From Planctomycetaceae bacterium (GTDB lineage: Bacteria > Planctomycetota > Planctomycetia > Planctomycetales > Planctomycetaceae): DNA of 64,000 nucleotides. The notes under the pieces were generated by a model. It saw only the letters and a list, made by a program, of their open reading frames with translations. It was not told the origin of the DNA and did no database searches. The number at the start of each line of letters is the position of its first letter. Position 1 is the first letter of the stretch. The stretch lies in NCBI GenBank assembly GCA_017795105.1, contig CP051247.1, forward strand, positions 5,054,001 to 5,118,000, in the 5' to 3' direction. The position numbers and the translations under genes were made by a program. Positions 8,281 through 16,624 of this stretch are shown in pieces.

Positions 8281-9228
8281 ATGTCCCTCCCGTATCTGAT
8301 CCAGCTGGCGCAGACGATTCAGTCTGGACTGTCGAAGTATCCGCCGGACCGGTGGGATCGGCATCGCGATTTCCTCATGGCTCAGCAGTGTTCCGACGGA
8401 GGCTTCCGCGGTCGGGAAGGGGACAGCGATCTGTACTACACCGGCTTTGCCGTTCGAGCTCTCACGTTGATCGACGGACTGAATGCCGAAACGCTGCTGC
8501 AGCTCGATGGCTACCTTCGCAAAGAGATTGATCGGACCTACAGCCCGGTCGATGTGCTCAACTGGATCGCCTGTGCCGTCGCGGTCGAGATGGCAGGCGG
8601 ACCAGCCCTTCTCTCCGACGACGTGAAGACCCGGGACTGGCTGGAGAAGGTGTTTGCCGATCTGGATCAGTTGCGTTGTGAAGACGGCGGCTATGCCAAG
8701 GGACCGGAAGGCAAACTCGGCAGCACCTACCAGACATTTCTCGTTGTGATGACTCACGATCTGTTGAGCCGTCCGATTGAGAATCAGGATGCGATCGTCG
8801 ATTTCATGTTCGACCGCCAGCGAGACGATGGCGGATTTGTGGAAATCGCTCCGATGAAACGCAGCGGCACCAATCCAACCGCAGCGGCCGTGGCGACTCT
8901 CAAGCTATTCAACGCTGTCGACTCGGCTCTGATCGCCGATGTCCGGGATTTCCTGAAAGATGTTGAACAGGACGACGGAGGGATCGCGGCCAATACGCGG
9001 ATTCCGTTCGGCGACGTGCTGTCGACTTTCACCGCACTGGTCGCGAAACGCGATCTCAGTCTCGATCCGGGAGGGCTGTTGTTTTCTGCTCAGGATTTCG
9101 TGAAGCACGGCCTCGAGTTCCCGACCGGCGGATTCCGAGCCGCTCTCTGGGATGAACAGGCCGACGTCGAATACACTTATTACGCCCTGGGTGTTCTCGG
9201 TCTGACTGCTGCAGCTGCTCAGTCGTAG
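8281..9228 (+). CDS. Prenyltransferase/squalene-oxidase repeat protein (GGTase beta-like fold)
   Basis: 315 residues built of about five QW-like repeats (QQCSDGGFRG at 35-44, DGGYAK at 135, QRDDGGFVE at 180, EQDDGGIAA at 229, TGGFRA at 282), the alpha/alpha barrel of protein prenyltransferase beta subunits and terpene cyclases. In eukaryotic enzymes zinc is held by D-x-C and a later H. Here the matching positions read D245-V-L247 and D295-V-E-Y298, so the cysteine and histidine ligands look lost. No signal peptide and no DxDD cyclase motif are visible. It is therefore unlikely to be a zinc prenyltransferase; the real role is unknown. Confidence 0.75.
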   Translation: MSLPYLIQLAQTIQSGLSKYPPDRWDRHRDFLMAQQCSDGGFRGREGDSDLYYTGFAVRALTLIDGLNAETLLQLDGYLRKEIDRTYSPVDVLNWIACAVAVEMAGGPALLSDDVKTRDWLEKVFADLDQLRCEDGGYAKGPEGKLGSTYQTFLVVMTHDLLSRPIENQDAIVDFMFDRQRDDGGFVEIAPMKRSGTNPTAAAVATLKLFNAVDSALIADVRDFLKDVEQDDGGIAANTRIPFGDVLSTFTALVAKRDLSLDPGGLLFSAQDFVKHGLEFPTGGFRAALWDEQADVEYTYYALGVLGLTAAAAQS

Positions 9229-9255
9229 TTGGCTGCTCTTGAAGAATGTTCTCGT

Positions 9256-10038
9256 TCACATCTTCGGTTCAGGCTTGGGCGGGAGCGTCGCGGCAATTGT
9301 GCAGAGGCCATCGGATTCATCTTCCCGATCGACAGTGAACTTGTACGCCATTAGCGTCGCTCGGATGTCGGCCAGAGACAGCCGCAGTTTGTCGTAGCTC
9401 GACTTCTGCACGTCCCAGCCGTCGGCCGTCTTGTTCAGGATGATGTCGTGCACTCCGACACGGGTGGGAAGGTACTCTAAGAACGTAAGCATCAGCTTCT
9501 CGTCTTCGAGACGTACCGGAAGAATACGGTCCGTGCCGGTGCGGTCTTCCGACAGGTCGCGAAAGGTAAAGATCAGCCGACCGTTCTCGTTGAGCCGATA
9601 GTCACGCAGGTGCTCAATCAATGTGAATACCCTTGCCGTCGACTGCAGATGCGTCAGGGTATCGCCCATGCAGACGATCACGTCGAAACGCTCGGCCGCA
9701 TCTTCCTGGCCGGCGTAGTAAATCATGTCTTCCTGCACGGTCTCAATGGATTGATCGCCAACGCGTTCGTTGAGTTCCTTCAGCAGTGTCGGACTGACAT
9801 CCACTGCAGTGACATTCAGTCCGCGACGCGCCAGCGCCAGCGATTGAATGCCGGAGCCGCAACCCAGGTCGAGTGCGGTTCCTTCCGTAGGAAGGTCCAG
9901 GCTGTCGAAGAGTTTCTCCGCTTGAGACACCCGGTCTTCAAAATCCCCCAGCATCCAGGTGTAGTTCTCGGCCAGCAGCGATTCGTAGTGATCGTGGATT
10001 TGCTGAGCATGTTCAGACAGGTTTTGCGTTGTTTCCAT
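9256..10038 (-). CDS. Class I SAM-dependent methyltransferase
   Basis: 260 residues. Motif I is TALDLGCGSGIQSLALARRG (residues about 54-73), followed by VTAVDVSPTLLKELNERVG, a clear Rossmann methyltransferase core. RFDVIVCMGDTLTHL is motif II/III. The pattern resembles YcgJ/UbiE-like small-molecule methyltransferases, with a C-terminal beta-rich cap that may close over the substrate. It converges with the prenyltransferase-fold gene (27 bp between stops) and diverges from the sulfatase. Substrate unknown. Confidence 0.85.
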   Translation of the reverse strand: METTQNLSEHAQQIHDHYESLLAENYTWMLGDFEDRVSQAEKLFDSLDLPTEGTALDLGCGSGIQSLALARRGLNVTAVDVSPTLLKELNERVGDQSIETVQEDMIYYAGQEDAAERFDVIVCMGDTLTHLQSTARVFTLIEHLRDYRLNENGRLIFTFRDLSEDRTGTDRILPVRLEDEKLMLTFLEYLPTRVGVHDIILNKTADGWDVQKSSYDKLRLSLADIRATLMAYKFTVDREDESDGLCTIAATLPPKPEPKM

Positions 10039-10209
10039 AAGTGGCTCCGTTCCTTCACGAGGCGAACAGGGGGCGGGCGTCTTTCTTCACCGTAACGCAT
10101 TCTGCATGGGCAACAAGGGGCCCCTTTGCCGAACGGCTCGATTGAATTCCGTCCGGAGACCCTGCAAGATACCCGGAAGACCCATCAACGTTCGCTTAAG
10201 GATCATCCC

Positions 10210-11766
10210 ATGCTGCGAGTTCTCACTCTGTTGCTCGTGTCGCTCTGCTCCGTGTCGCCCTCGACTGCAGAGGAGTCCCGTCCCAATATTGTCCTGATTA
10301 TGGCCGATGACCTGGGATTCGCTGATCTGGGATGCTACGGCTCGGAGATCCAGACGCCTCACCTCGATCGTCTGGCCGGAAACGGGTTGCGCTTCACTCA
10401 GTTTTACAACACGGCCAAATGCCATTCCTCACGGGTTTCGCTCCTCACCGGGTTGTACTGTGATCAGGCGGGCAGCGAGCAGCTTTCCCGGGGAGCGACC
10501 ATCGCCGAAGTCCTGCAGCCGACCGGTTATTCGACCGCGATGGTCGGCAAATGGCACCTCAGCAAGCAGCCAACCGATTTTGGTTTTCAGCGGTACTGGG
10601 GGCACCTCTCCGGGGCGACGAACTTTTTCACCGGTGATGACACCTTTCGTCTCAACGGGAAAGACTGGGCTGTGCCGAAGACGTTGAACGGACGACCGTT
10701 CTACACGACCAATGCGATCGTCGATTTTGGGATTCAGTTTATCGATGAGATGCGGGAAAAAGACGATCCCTTCCTGCTCTATGTCGCTTTCAATGCCCCC
10801 CACTATCCACTGCAGGCTCCCAGAGAAGCGGTTAAGAAATACGAAGGTCGTTACGATGCCGGCTGGGACGAGATGCGTCGGGAGCGGCATGCGCGACAGC
10901 TGGAGATGGGACTTCTTCCCGCGAAATGGGAGCTGAGCCCCAGGCCGGAACATGTCCCCGCCTGGGATTCTCTCTCGAAGCAGGAGCAGCAGTGGGAAGC
11001 TGATCGAATGGAAGTCTTTGCCGCCATGGTCGACGTGCTTGATCAGAACGTCGGGCGACTGGTGAGTCATTTGCAGGAGACAGGCGAGTTCGACAACACG
11101 TTGTTTCTGTTCTGCTCCGACAACGGTGCCTGTCCATTCGAGCGGACTCGGGGGCGAAACCTCAAGCCATGGGATCCGAAATCATACTGGACTTACGACG
11201 CAAGCTGGGCTCACGTAGGCAATACGCCGTTTCGGCTCTACAAGCAGAATCAGCACGAAGGAGGAATCTCTTCGCCGCTTATTGTCCACTGGCCGGCTGG
11301 CCTGAAAGCCGAGAAGAATTCAATCACCACTCAGCCGGGACATCTGATCGACCTCATGGCGACGTTCATCGACATCGCCGGGGCCGAGTATCCGGAGCAG
11401 GTGGGAGATCGGATGATCGATCCACTTCAGGGTAAGTCGCTGGCACCGATCTTTGAGGGCGAACAGCGGGAACCGCACGAGACGGTTTATTTCCATTTCG
11501 GCACCGACCGGGCACTGCGACAGGGGGACTGGAAACTGGTTTCCGCCAAGCTCGGCCGCTGGGAACTCTACAACCTGAAGGACGATCGCACCGAACTGCA
11601 TGACCTCAGCGCCCAGCATCCCGAACGCGTTGAAGCGATGGCCCGGGAGTGGTTCCGTATCGCCGAGAATGTAGACCGCCTGCCGAAAAAACAATTGAAG
11701 CCCGTGAGTAACAAACGAAAGTCGCTTTCGTTCCGCAAAGACACGAGCGATCAGCTAAAGGACTAG
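10210..11766 (+). CDS. Exported sulfatase (formylglycine-dependent arylsulfatase family)
   Basis: 518 residues with a signal peptide (LLLVSLCSVSPSTA). PNIVLIMADDLGFADLGCYG supplies metal-binding aspartates at 32-33, and C71-H-S-S-R75 fits the C-x-[SP]-x-R sulfatase signature, whose cysteine is converted to formylglycine. GYSTAMVGKWHLS, PFLLYVAFNAPHYPLQ and LFLFCSDNGACPF are further family blocks. It would remove sulfate from a polysaccharide or other sulfated ester outside the cytoplasm. ATG 10210 is chosen over 10126 because AAGGA (10197-10201) and the signal peptide follow from it. Planctomycetes carry many such sulfatases. Confidence 0.93.
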   Translation: MLRVLTLLLVSLCSVSPSTAEESRPNIVLIMADDLGFADLGCYGSEIQTPHLDRLAGNGLRFTQFYNTAKCHSSRVSLLTGLYCDQAGSEQLSRGATIAEVLQPTGYSTAMVGKWHLSKQPTDFGFQRYWGHLSGATNFFTGDDTFRLNGKDWAVPKTLNGRPFYTTNAIVDFGIQFIDEMREKDDPFLLYVAFNAPHYPLQAPREAVKKYEGRYDAGWDEMRRERHARQLEMGLLPAKWELSPRPEHVPAWDSLSKQEQQWEADRMEVFAAMVDVLDQNVGRLVSHLQETGEFDNTLFLFCSDNGACPFERTRGRNLKPWDPKSYWTYDASWAHVGNTPFRLYKQNQHEGGISSPLIVHWPAGLKAEKNSITTQPGHLIDLMATFIDIAGAEYPEQVGDRMIDPLQGKSLAPIFEGEQREPHETVYFHFGTDRALRQGDWKLVSAKLGRWELYNLKDDRTELHDLSAQHPERVEAMAREWFRIAENVDRLPKKQLKPVSNKRKSLSFRKDTSDQLKD

Positions 11767-11849
11767 AACCGGCAAATCAGGAGCTGTCAGCGAAGGGCTT
11801 CTTAGCCAGATCGGCGATCCGCCAGTGCGGCAAGTCGCACCCTGCCATG

Positions 11850-11891
11850 AAAAAAGGTCTCCGTGTCGTTGGCAGACACAGAGACCTTTTT
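11850..11891. terminator. Bidirectional rho-independent terminator
   Basis: A-rich AAAAAGGTCTC pairs with GAGACCTTTTT, with inner GTGTC/GACAC completing the stem. A-run before and T-run after make it work for both the sulfatase (+) and the lipoprotein gene (-), which converge here. Confidence 0.88.
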
Positions 11892-11911
11892 ATGTTGGCA
11901 GCGAGGCGTGC

Positions 11912-12382
11912 TTAAGGTTCGTTGGCTCGCCGGCGGCGGGGATCTTCGCCCTGATAACGATTGACGCCTTCGGCTTCTTCGGGCACCGAGAAATCGATGC
12001 TGTCCGCGTCGTCCTCCGGAAGATCCTGTTTCATCTCATAGCCAATGAAATAGGTTTTGACCGGTTCGACTTCGACGGTCTCGTCTTCAACCTGTTCGGG
12101 GCGCTTTTCGTAGGCAGTGATCAGAGCCAGATATGGCCCGCCCGTCACACCCTTGCCGGGAGCGGTTCCGGTGTCGTACTTACCGTCCACGATCTCGGCA
12201 TACCCTTTCGGCCCGGTATTTCCGGCTTCGGAATCGGGGACGAATTCGATCTGGCCATAAGTAATCGGCTGGCCTTTGTAGGTGACCGTGCCGGAGTAGT
12301 CGTAGACATCGACCGAGCTTCCGCCACAGCCGAGACAGATCGCAGTCAGCGCCAGACCGGCGACAACCCTCAAGCTTTGCAT
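11912..12382 (-). CDS. Small carboxypeptidase-regulatory-like lipoprotein
   Basis: 156 residues. The N-terminus (VVAGLALTAICLGCGGSS) is a lipoprotein-type signal with a cysteine followed by glycine and serine. The body starts YSGTVTYKGQPITYGQIEFVPD, the beta-sandwich opening typical of the many planctomycete lipoproteins with a carboxypeptidase-regulatory-like fold, and ends in an acidic then arginine-rich tail. It lies 89 bp downstream of a DUF1559 gene on the same strand, a pairing seen over and over in planctomycetes. The function of both is unknown; a surface or pseudopilus role is an inference. Confidence 0.8.
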   Translation of the reverse strand: MQSLRVVAGLALTAICLGCGGSSVDVYDYSGTVTYKGQPITYGQIEFVPDSEAGNTGPKGYAEIVDGKYDTGTAPGKGVTGGPYLALITAYEKRPEQVEDETVEVEPVKTYFIGYEMKQDLPEDDADSIDFSVPEEAEGVNRYQGEDPRRRRANEP

Positions 12383-12471
12383 TGTGTTCCTTCCAATCGA
12401 GAAAAGACTTCCAGAACGGACGAGGGTGCTCTGGAAGTCTGAGTGAGCGATTTGGATCGGGAGAGCTCCAA

Positions 12472-13428
12472 TTAGAACTCGCCGATTACCATTTCATCCT
12501 GCATGTCGGACAGGTTCATGTAGGTTTCGAAGTCGATGTTCTGCGACAGGAACCGGACACTGGCATCGCTCAGAAGGAACTGAGCTCCGCCATCGTGCTG
12601 GCTGCTGGCACCGACATCGTTGAACCGCCACAGCGGATCGGCACTGATGTAAGTCGAGGGACGCTGATTGATTGTCTGCTTGATGTTCTTACAGCAGTAC
12701 ATGGCGGCGTTTGCACCGGAGTTGCTGGCTCCCTGGTGCCAGGGACGGAACGTCTTGGTGCCGTTCGTCTCCGGGCGACCGGAATACTCGCCGACCAGCA
12801 GCGTATTGGAAGTTCCATCGACGATGTCGGAGAAGTTCCGATGCTCGTTCATCGTGAGGACGCCGCACTTCGCGATGCCGCCGTGACTGTTGGCACTGCT
12901 GCCGGCAAACTCGTGGTTTCGCGTTGGACTGGTCCCGGCGATCGGGCCGAATGGTCCGGCGATGCCGAGATAATGCACGGCCCACTGACCCGCTTCGTTC
13001 GACTCGTGGTCCACGTTGCGGGCACTCGGGCAGTAGTAGCCGTCGACCTTGTTCATGGCCGCATCTTCGTTGACCTGAACGTCGTAAAACATGTTGAAGT
13101 CGAACTGATCATGGATGGCAGACTCTTCCATCATCGGCAGAATTTGCACGTGCCAGCTGAAATTGTTGGTGCGTCGCTGTTCGCCGGAGCCGACGGGAGG
13201 CTGTCCCATGGCTCCCTGGGGGAATGTCTTATGGGTGTCGTGATAGTTGTGGAGGGCCAGACCCAGCTGCTTCAGATTGTTCTTACAACTGCTGCGTCGG
13301 GCGGCTTCGCGAGCCTGCTGAACGGCAGGGAGAAGTAAGGCAACAAGAATAGCGATGATCGCGATGACGACCAAAAGCTCGATCAGCGTGAAGCCCCGGC
13401 GAGTTCGAAAGGCGTGAAACACAGGCAT
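12472..13428 (-). CDS. DUF1559 pseudopilin-like protein
   Basis: 318 residues. Residues 10-45 form a type IV pilin/pseudopilin prepilin signal: RRGFTLIELLVVIAIIAILVALLLPAVQQAREAARR, with cleavage expected between G and F and the conserved glutamate at +5. Then comes the DUF1559 opening (CKNNLKQLGLALHNYHDTHKTFP) and the C-terminal FLLSDASVRFLSQNID block typical of the family. These proteins are hugely expanded in planctomycetes and are presumed to be processed by a prepilin peptidase and to sit in the cell envelope. No precise function is established. Confidence 0.95.
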   Translation of the reverse strand: MPVFHAFRTRRGFTLIELLVVIAIIAILVALLLPAVQQAREAARRSSCKNNLKQLGLALHNYHDTHKTFPQGAMGQPPVGSGEQRRTNNFSWHVQILPMMEESAIHDQFDFNMFYDVQVNEDAAMNKVDGYYCPSARNVDHESNEAGQWAVHYLGIAGPFGPIAGTSPTRNHEFAGSSANSHGGIAKCGVLTMNEHRNFSDIVDGTSNTLLVGEYSGRPETNGTKTFRPWHQGASNSGANAAMYCCKNIKQTINQRPSTYISADPLWRFNDVGASSQHDGGAQFLLSDASVRFLSQNIDFETYMNLSDMQDEMVIGEF

Positions 13429-13635
13429 CTTGAAATTTCCTCCGAGTGAATGACTGGAACGGAATAACGAACTTCAATCGACGATTGAGTAAATGTAAGA
13501 CGGGAGTCTTCCGACAGGGCGGAAGCAACAACCTCCTTGCAGAACTGCATGAGGTTGAAACAACAGGAATCGACTCCTCCAGAATAGCCATATGTGCACT
13601 CTGGAAACAGCCGATTCCTGATCGAGATCGAAAAA

Positions 13636-14274
13636 CTATTCCATTAAGGGCCGGATACGCATTTTGCGGAATTGAACTCCTCCACCGTGGCCGCACAGTC
13701 GGAGATACCCCGAGTCCCGTTCGAGGCCCGGATGCTCTTTTCCGTCGATTGTTTTTCCATCCGGGGCGGCTTCATCAAGGTTGGCATCGACGATGACCTG
13801 GTCGTTGACCGTTACCTTGATGTTGCGACCGTCGACGACGATCTCCTGGGTATTCCATTCTCCCGGCGGCTTCAGCGAGCCCTGTTTGGCCGCGACGATT
13901 CCGTAAACGGAGCCGTGATGCTGCCAGTCCTTAATGGTGTCGTATTTGGGATCGGAGTCGTCCAGGCATTGGATTTCCATCCCGCTGTAGGCTGCGTTCT
14001 GTCCGCGAGCAGAACGGATTCCGATGCCGCTGTTGGCACCGGGAGCCTGCTTAAACTCAAAGCGGAGGATAAAGTCGTCAAATTCCTGGCCGATGTAGCA
14101 GCCATCTCCGTCGAGGTAACCCTCTTCGGTCTCGATGACGCTGTCTTCCCAGAGATGTTTTCCCTCGACAGGCATCAAAGACACGAAGCCTTTTTCCACC
14201 TTCTCAGCCAGGCAGGTCTGGAGGGTTCCGATCACGAGAATCATCGGCAACAGAGATCGGGTCAGTCGAATCAT
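13636..14274 (-). CDS. DUF1080 (3-keto-disaccharide hydrolase family) exported protein
   Basis: 212 residues with a signal peptide (LLPMILVIGTLQTCLA). The mature part is the concanavalin-like beta sandwich of DUF1080: DDFILRFEFKQAPGANSGIGIRSARG, the short IQCLDD segment, HHGSVYGIVAAK, EWNTQEIVVDGRNIKVTVNDQVI and the terminal GYLRLCGHGGGVQFRKMRIRPL. Some members cleave 3-keto-glycosides; most are uncharacterised. The frame extends 19 codons further upstream to 14331, but ATG 14274 places the signal peptide at the N-terminus. DUF1559 lies 207 bp downstream on the same strand. Confidence 0.88.
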   Translation of the reverse strand: MIRLTRSLLPMILVIGTLQTCLAEKVEKGFVSLMPVEGKHLWEDSVIETEEGYLDGDGCYIGQEFDDFILRFEFKQAPGANSGIGIRSARGQNAAYSGMEIQCLDDSDPKYDTIKDWQHHGSVYGIVAAKQGSLKPPGEWNTQEIVVDGRNIKVTVNDQVIVDANLDEAAPDGKTIDGKEHPGLERDSGYLRLCGHGGGVQFRKMRIRPLME

Positions 14275-14367
14275 GCAGCGGTTCCATTCACTTAAGGTCG
14301 TTCTTTTCGAAGTCGAGCCCGTACTTCTCATTCAATACTACTGATCTGAAGTTTTAACCGAATGACG

Positions 14368-14407
14368 AAAAAAAAACGAGATTGCCGCACACTTTTCGGC
14401 AATCTCG
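14368..14407 (-). terminator. Rho-independent terminator
   Basis: Read on the - strand, CGAGATTGCCG and CGGCAATCTCG form an 11-bp perfect stem with a short loop, followed by a run of nine T. It ends the 572-residue exported protein gene whose stop is at 14473. Confidence 0.92.
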
Positions 14408-14472
14408 CATCAAGTTGTGAAAATCAGTCGGAGCGGTCTGTCAAAAGGTCTCAGCACCACTCCAGTTGAGCC

Positions 14473-16191
14473 TTAGAAGGCGTTGCCGCCCTGAATGCGC
14501 TGGAAGAACGCAACCATCGAAGCGCCTGCCTGGAAGGTTTCGATCGGAATCCGCAGCGAACCGGCACAGCCGCGCTCAGTCGTGCTGACCGACATGCCGA
14601 TGTAGCTTCGCTGAACTTCCAGATCTTTCAGCGACTCCTGATCGAACGGCATCGGCGGCAGGTTCGGGGCATCGGCTGCGATTTCGAGTGCCTGCTTGAT
14701 CATCGACTGCAGATCGATCAGCGCCACGAAGTTGGTTTTGCCGAGCGGAGCCAGATCGCGAGTGACGATGCGGTCATCGCCGGCTGCTCCGGCTTTGTAC
14801 GCTTCAATCGCGTTTTCCATGGCTTCCGTGTCGCCACCCATGGTCTGGATGTAGTCGCCGTCTTCCATGTAAGCGATTCGGGTTTCAATCGTGTCCCCGC
14901 CGTACAGGAACTGATTCATCTGAGCCTGCAGGCCGCCGAACTGCTGGTTGTCATCGACAATCTGACGAGTGGTCAGCAGGTCGACCTCAACGCCTTCGAT
15001 TTCTTCGTGCGATTTCTCAAGGCTCATTTCCTGAGTCACACCAGAAATATCGAGGCCATCCATCAGCTCAGCCGTCTTCTCGAGGAAGGCACGGAACTTA
15101 TCGTTTGGCGAAGCCGAACCGGTCACAACGGTCCGCAGCAGTCCCGATTGCAGGTCGCCCAGAGCGAACGAAGCACTGCTGTCTTGGAACTTCACGGCTT
15201 TGATGTCTTTGCTCAGGCCTTCCCATTTGGCCTTCTCTTCGTCGTCCATTTCGAGCATCTGCGGCAGCAGCCCCATTCCCCAGGCGTTGAGGCTGGTCAG
15301 GTCGCCGTTGATGCTCCAGTAGGCGAGCTGATCGGCCGGCAGCTTTTTGAGAGTCTCAGGTTCGGTTGCCGGATGATTCTGCAGGAATTTGGCAGCGCGG
15401 GAGTCTTCGGCGAACTGCAGGAATTCTTCGAGTTCGAAACCGTCGTCGGCCAGTGTGACCGAAAGGCAGTAGCCTTCAGAATCCTCGACAGCGACCACGA
15501 TCTTGTCAGCCGCTTTGCCCATCAGATCGGTCAGGAACTCCAGGTTCATGCCCGGCACTTCGAGCATTTCGTCCTGAGCTTCCGACAGGCCTTCCATCAT
15601 CTCTTCGCGCATCTCGTCGAGTTTGTCTTTGTAAGTCTCTTTGAGCACGACCAGATTGATGCCGATGGCGACATGCGAGCCTTCGAACATGCTGGCGATC
15701 TTTTCCGAAGCGACGGAAGCGGCCGATTCCGAAGTGCGGGACTCGAGATGCTTCTGCATCATCTCGATGGCTTCTTCGTTGTCGCTGTAGATACCGTAGT
15801 CATCGTGAGCAACGAACGAGAAAGACTCGTCCAGAGCTTCCGACATCGCATCGGTGTCGGTGGCGGGAATGACGAAAACGACGGCCGGGTCCTGATCTTC
15901 TTCTACGAAGACAGCAGCCCACCAGTCGCGGCTCTGATCAACGCCCTGCATCGTCGGGTTCGAGATGGCGATGCCGAGCATGCCTGCCTGGCCAAGAACC
16001 ATCTGGCCGTAACCCTGCTGCACCGAGTCGACAAAACTCGAAGCCTGTTTCAGTGTTTTCTGCGGAGCCATCAGCTTGACCACGGCCGCTGATGAGCTGG
16101 GGATCAGTTCGGGGCCTTCGGCCGCCTTCACGCTCGGAACGATTAACAGCAAGCTCAGGCAGCAAAGTCCCAGTCGGTTCATCATACGCAT
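14473..16191 (-). CDS. Exported protein of unknown function (DUF3352-like layout)
   Basis: 572 residues with a signal peptide (LGLCCLSLLLIVPSVKA). The mature protein begins LIPSSSAAVVKLMAPQKTLKQASSF and contains repeated segments on comparing predicted values (WAAVFVEEDQDPAVVFVIPATD, IQTMGGDTEAMENAIEAYKAG), like planctomycete proteins with a DUF3352-type beta/alpha repeat. It is strongly acidic and rich in methionine and glutamate, with no cysteine motif or catalytic signature that I can see. It is a stand-alone gene with its own terminator. Function unknown. Confidence 0.75.
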   Translation of the reverse strand: MRMMNRLGLCCLSLLLIVPSVKAAEGPELIPSSSAAVVKLMAPQKTLKQASSFVDSVQQGYGQMVLGQAGMLGIAISNPTMQGVDQSRDWWAAVFVEEDQDPAVVFVIPATDTDAMSEALDESFSFVAHDDYGIYSDNEEAIEMMQKHLESRTSESAASVASEKIASMFEGSHVAIGINLVVLKETYKDKLDEMREEMMEGLSEAQDEMLEVPGMNLEFLTDLMGKAADKIVVAVEDSEGYCLSVTLADDGFELEEFLQFAEDSRAAKFLQNHPATEPETLKKLPADQLAYWSINGDLTSLNAWGMGLLPQMLEMDDEEKAKWEGLSKDIKAVKFQDSSASFALGDLQSGLLRTVVTGSASPNDKFRAFLEKTAELMDGLDISGVTQEMSLEKSHEEIEGVEVDLLTTRQIVDDNQQFGGLQAQMNQFLYGGDTIETRIAYMEDGDYIQTMGGDTEAMENAIEAYKAGAAGDDRIVTRDLAPLGKTNFVALIDLQSMIKQALEIAADAPNLPPMPFDQESLKDLEVQRSYIGMSVSTTERGCAGSLRIPIETFQAGASMVAFFQRIQGGNAF

Positions 16192-16624
16192 TGCGAAATC
16201 CTTTTTAGAGTAGCGTGTCGCGTCTGGTTTCCATCCACCTGCGGTGCAGTATCACGTTCACCGGTACGCAGGTGCCCCGAGTATAACGGGTGACGGCGGT
16301 CTTGGGATCAGGCGGCGCGACGAATTTTATCTGATCGATCCCAGTCGCCTATTCGTTTAATCACGGAAAGTCTTGCTGAGGGCACTCGTTTCCCTGTCCG
16401 GTGAATCAGCATTTAGCAGGAGAGTTGAGGCGATCGCTTCGACAGACGCGGACCACGTCCCAGTTGCTGCATTTGTCCCAATTCACGAAGCTGACCCCCT
16501 TCAATTTCTGCTAGAATGGGGTAGCGGTCAATCCCAATTCCGCGATAACCTCCCCACAATTCCTGCCCGTGTGACCTCCTCGTCTTCACCGAACTGTTGT
16601 CTGTTTCCCACGAAGTACAGGATC
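16192..16624. other. Intergenic region between divergent exported-protein genes
   Basis: 433 bp that separates two divergently transcribed genes and so should hold promoters for both. I see no convincing sigma-70 boxes and no gene. The open frame that starts at 16373 runs through it, but it lacks a ribosome site and would put a signal peptide 85 residues inside the protein. Confidence 0.5.

Noticed and set aside
12382..13338. 318-codon + strand frame opposite DUF1559
   Set aside because: The DUF1559 protein has an unmistakable prepilin signal; the opposite frame is a shadow.
15007..16092. 361-codon open frame on the + strand opposite the 572-residue exported protein
   Set aside because: It has no signal, motif or ribosome site and its translation is His/Phe-rich in the manner of an antisense shadow. 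The - strand gene has a signal peptide and a terminator.
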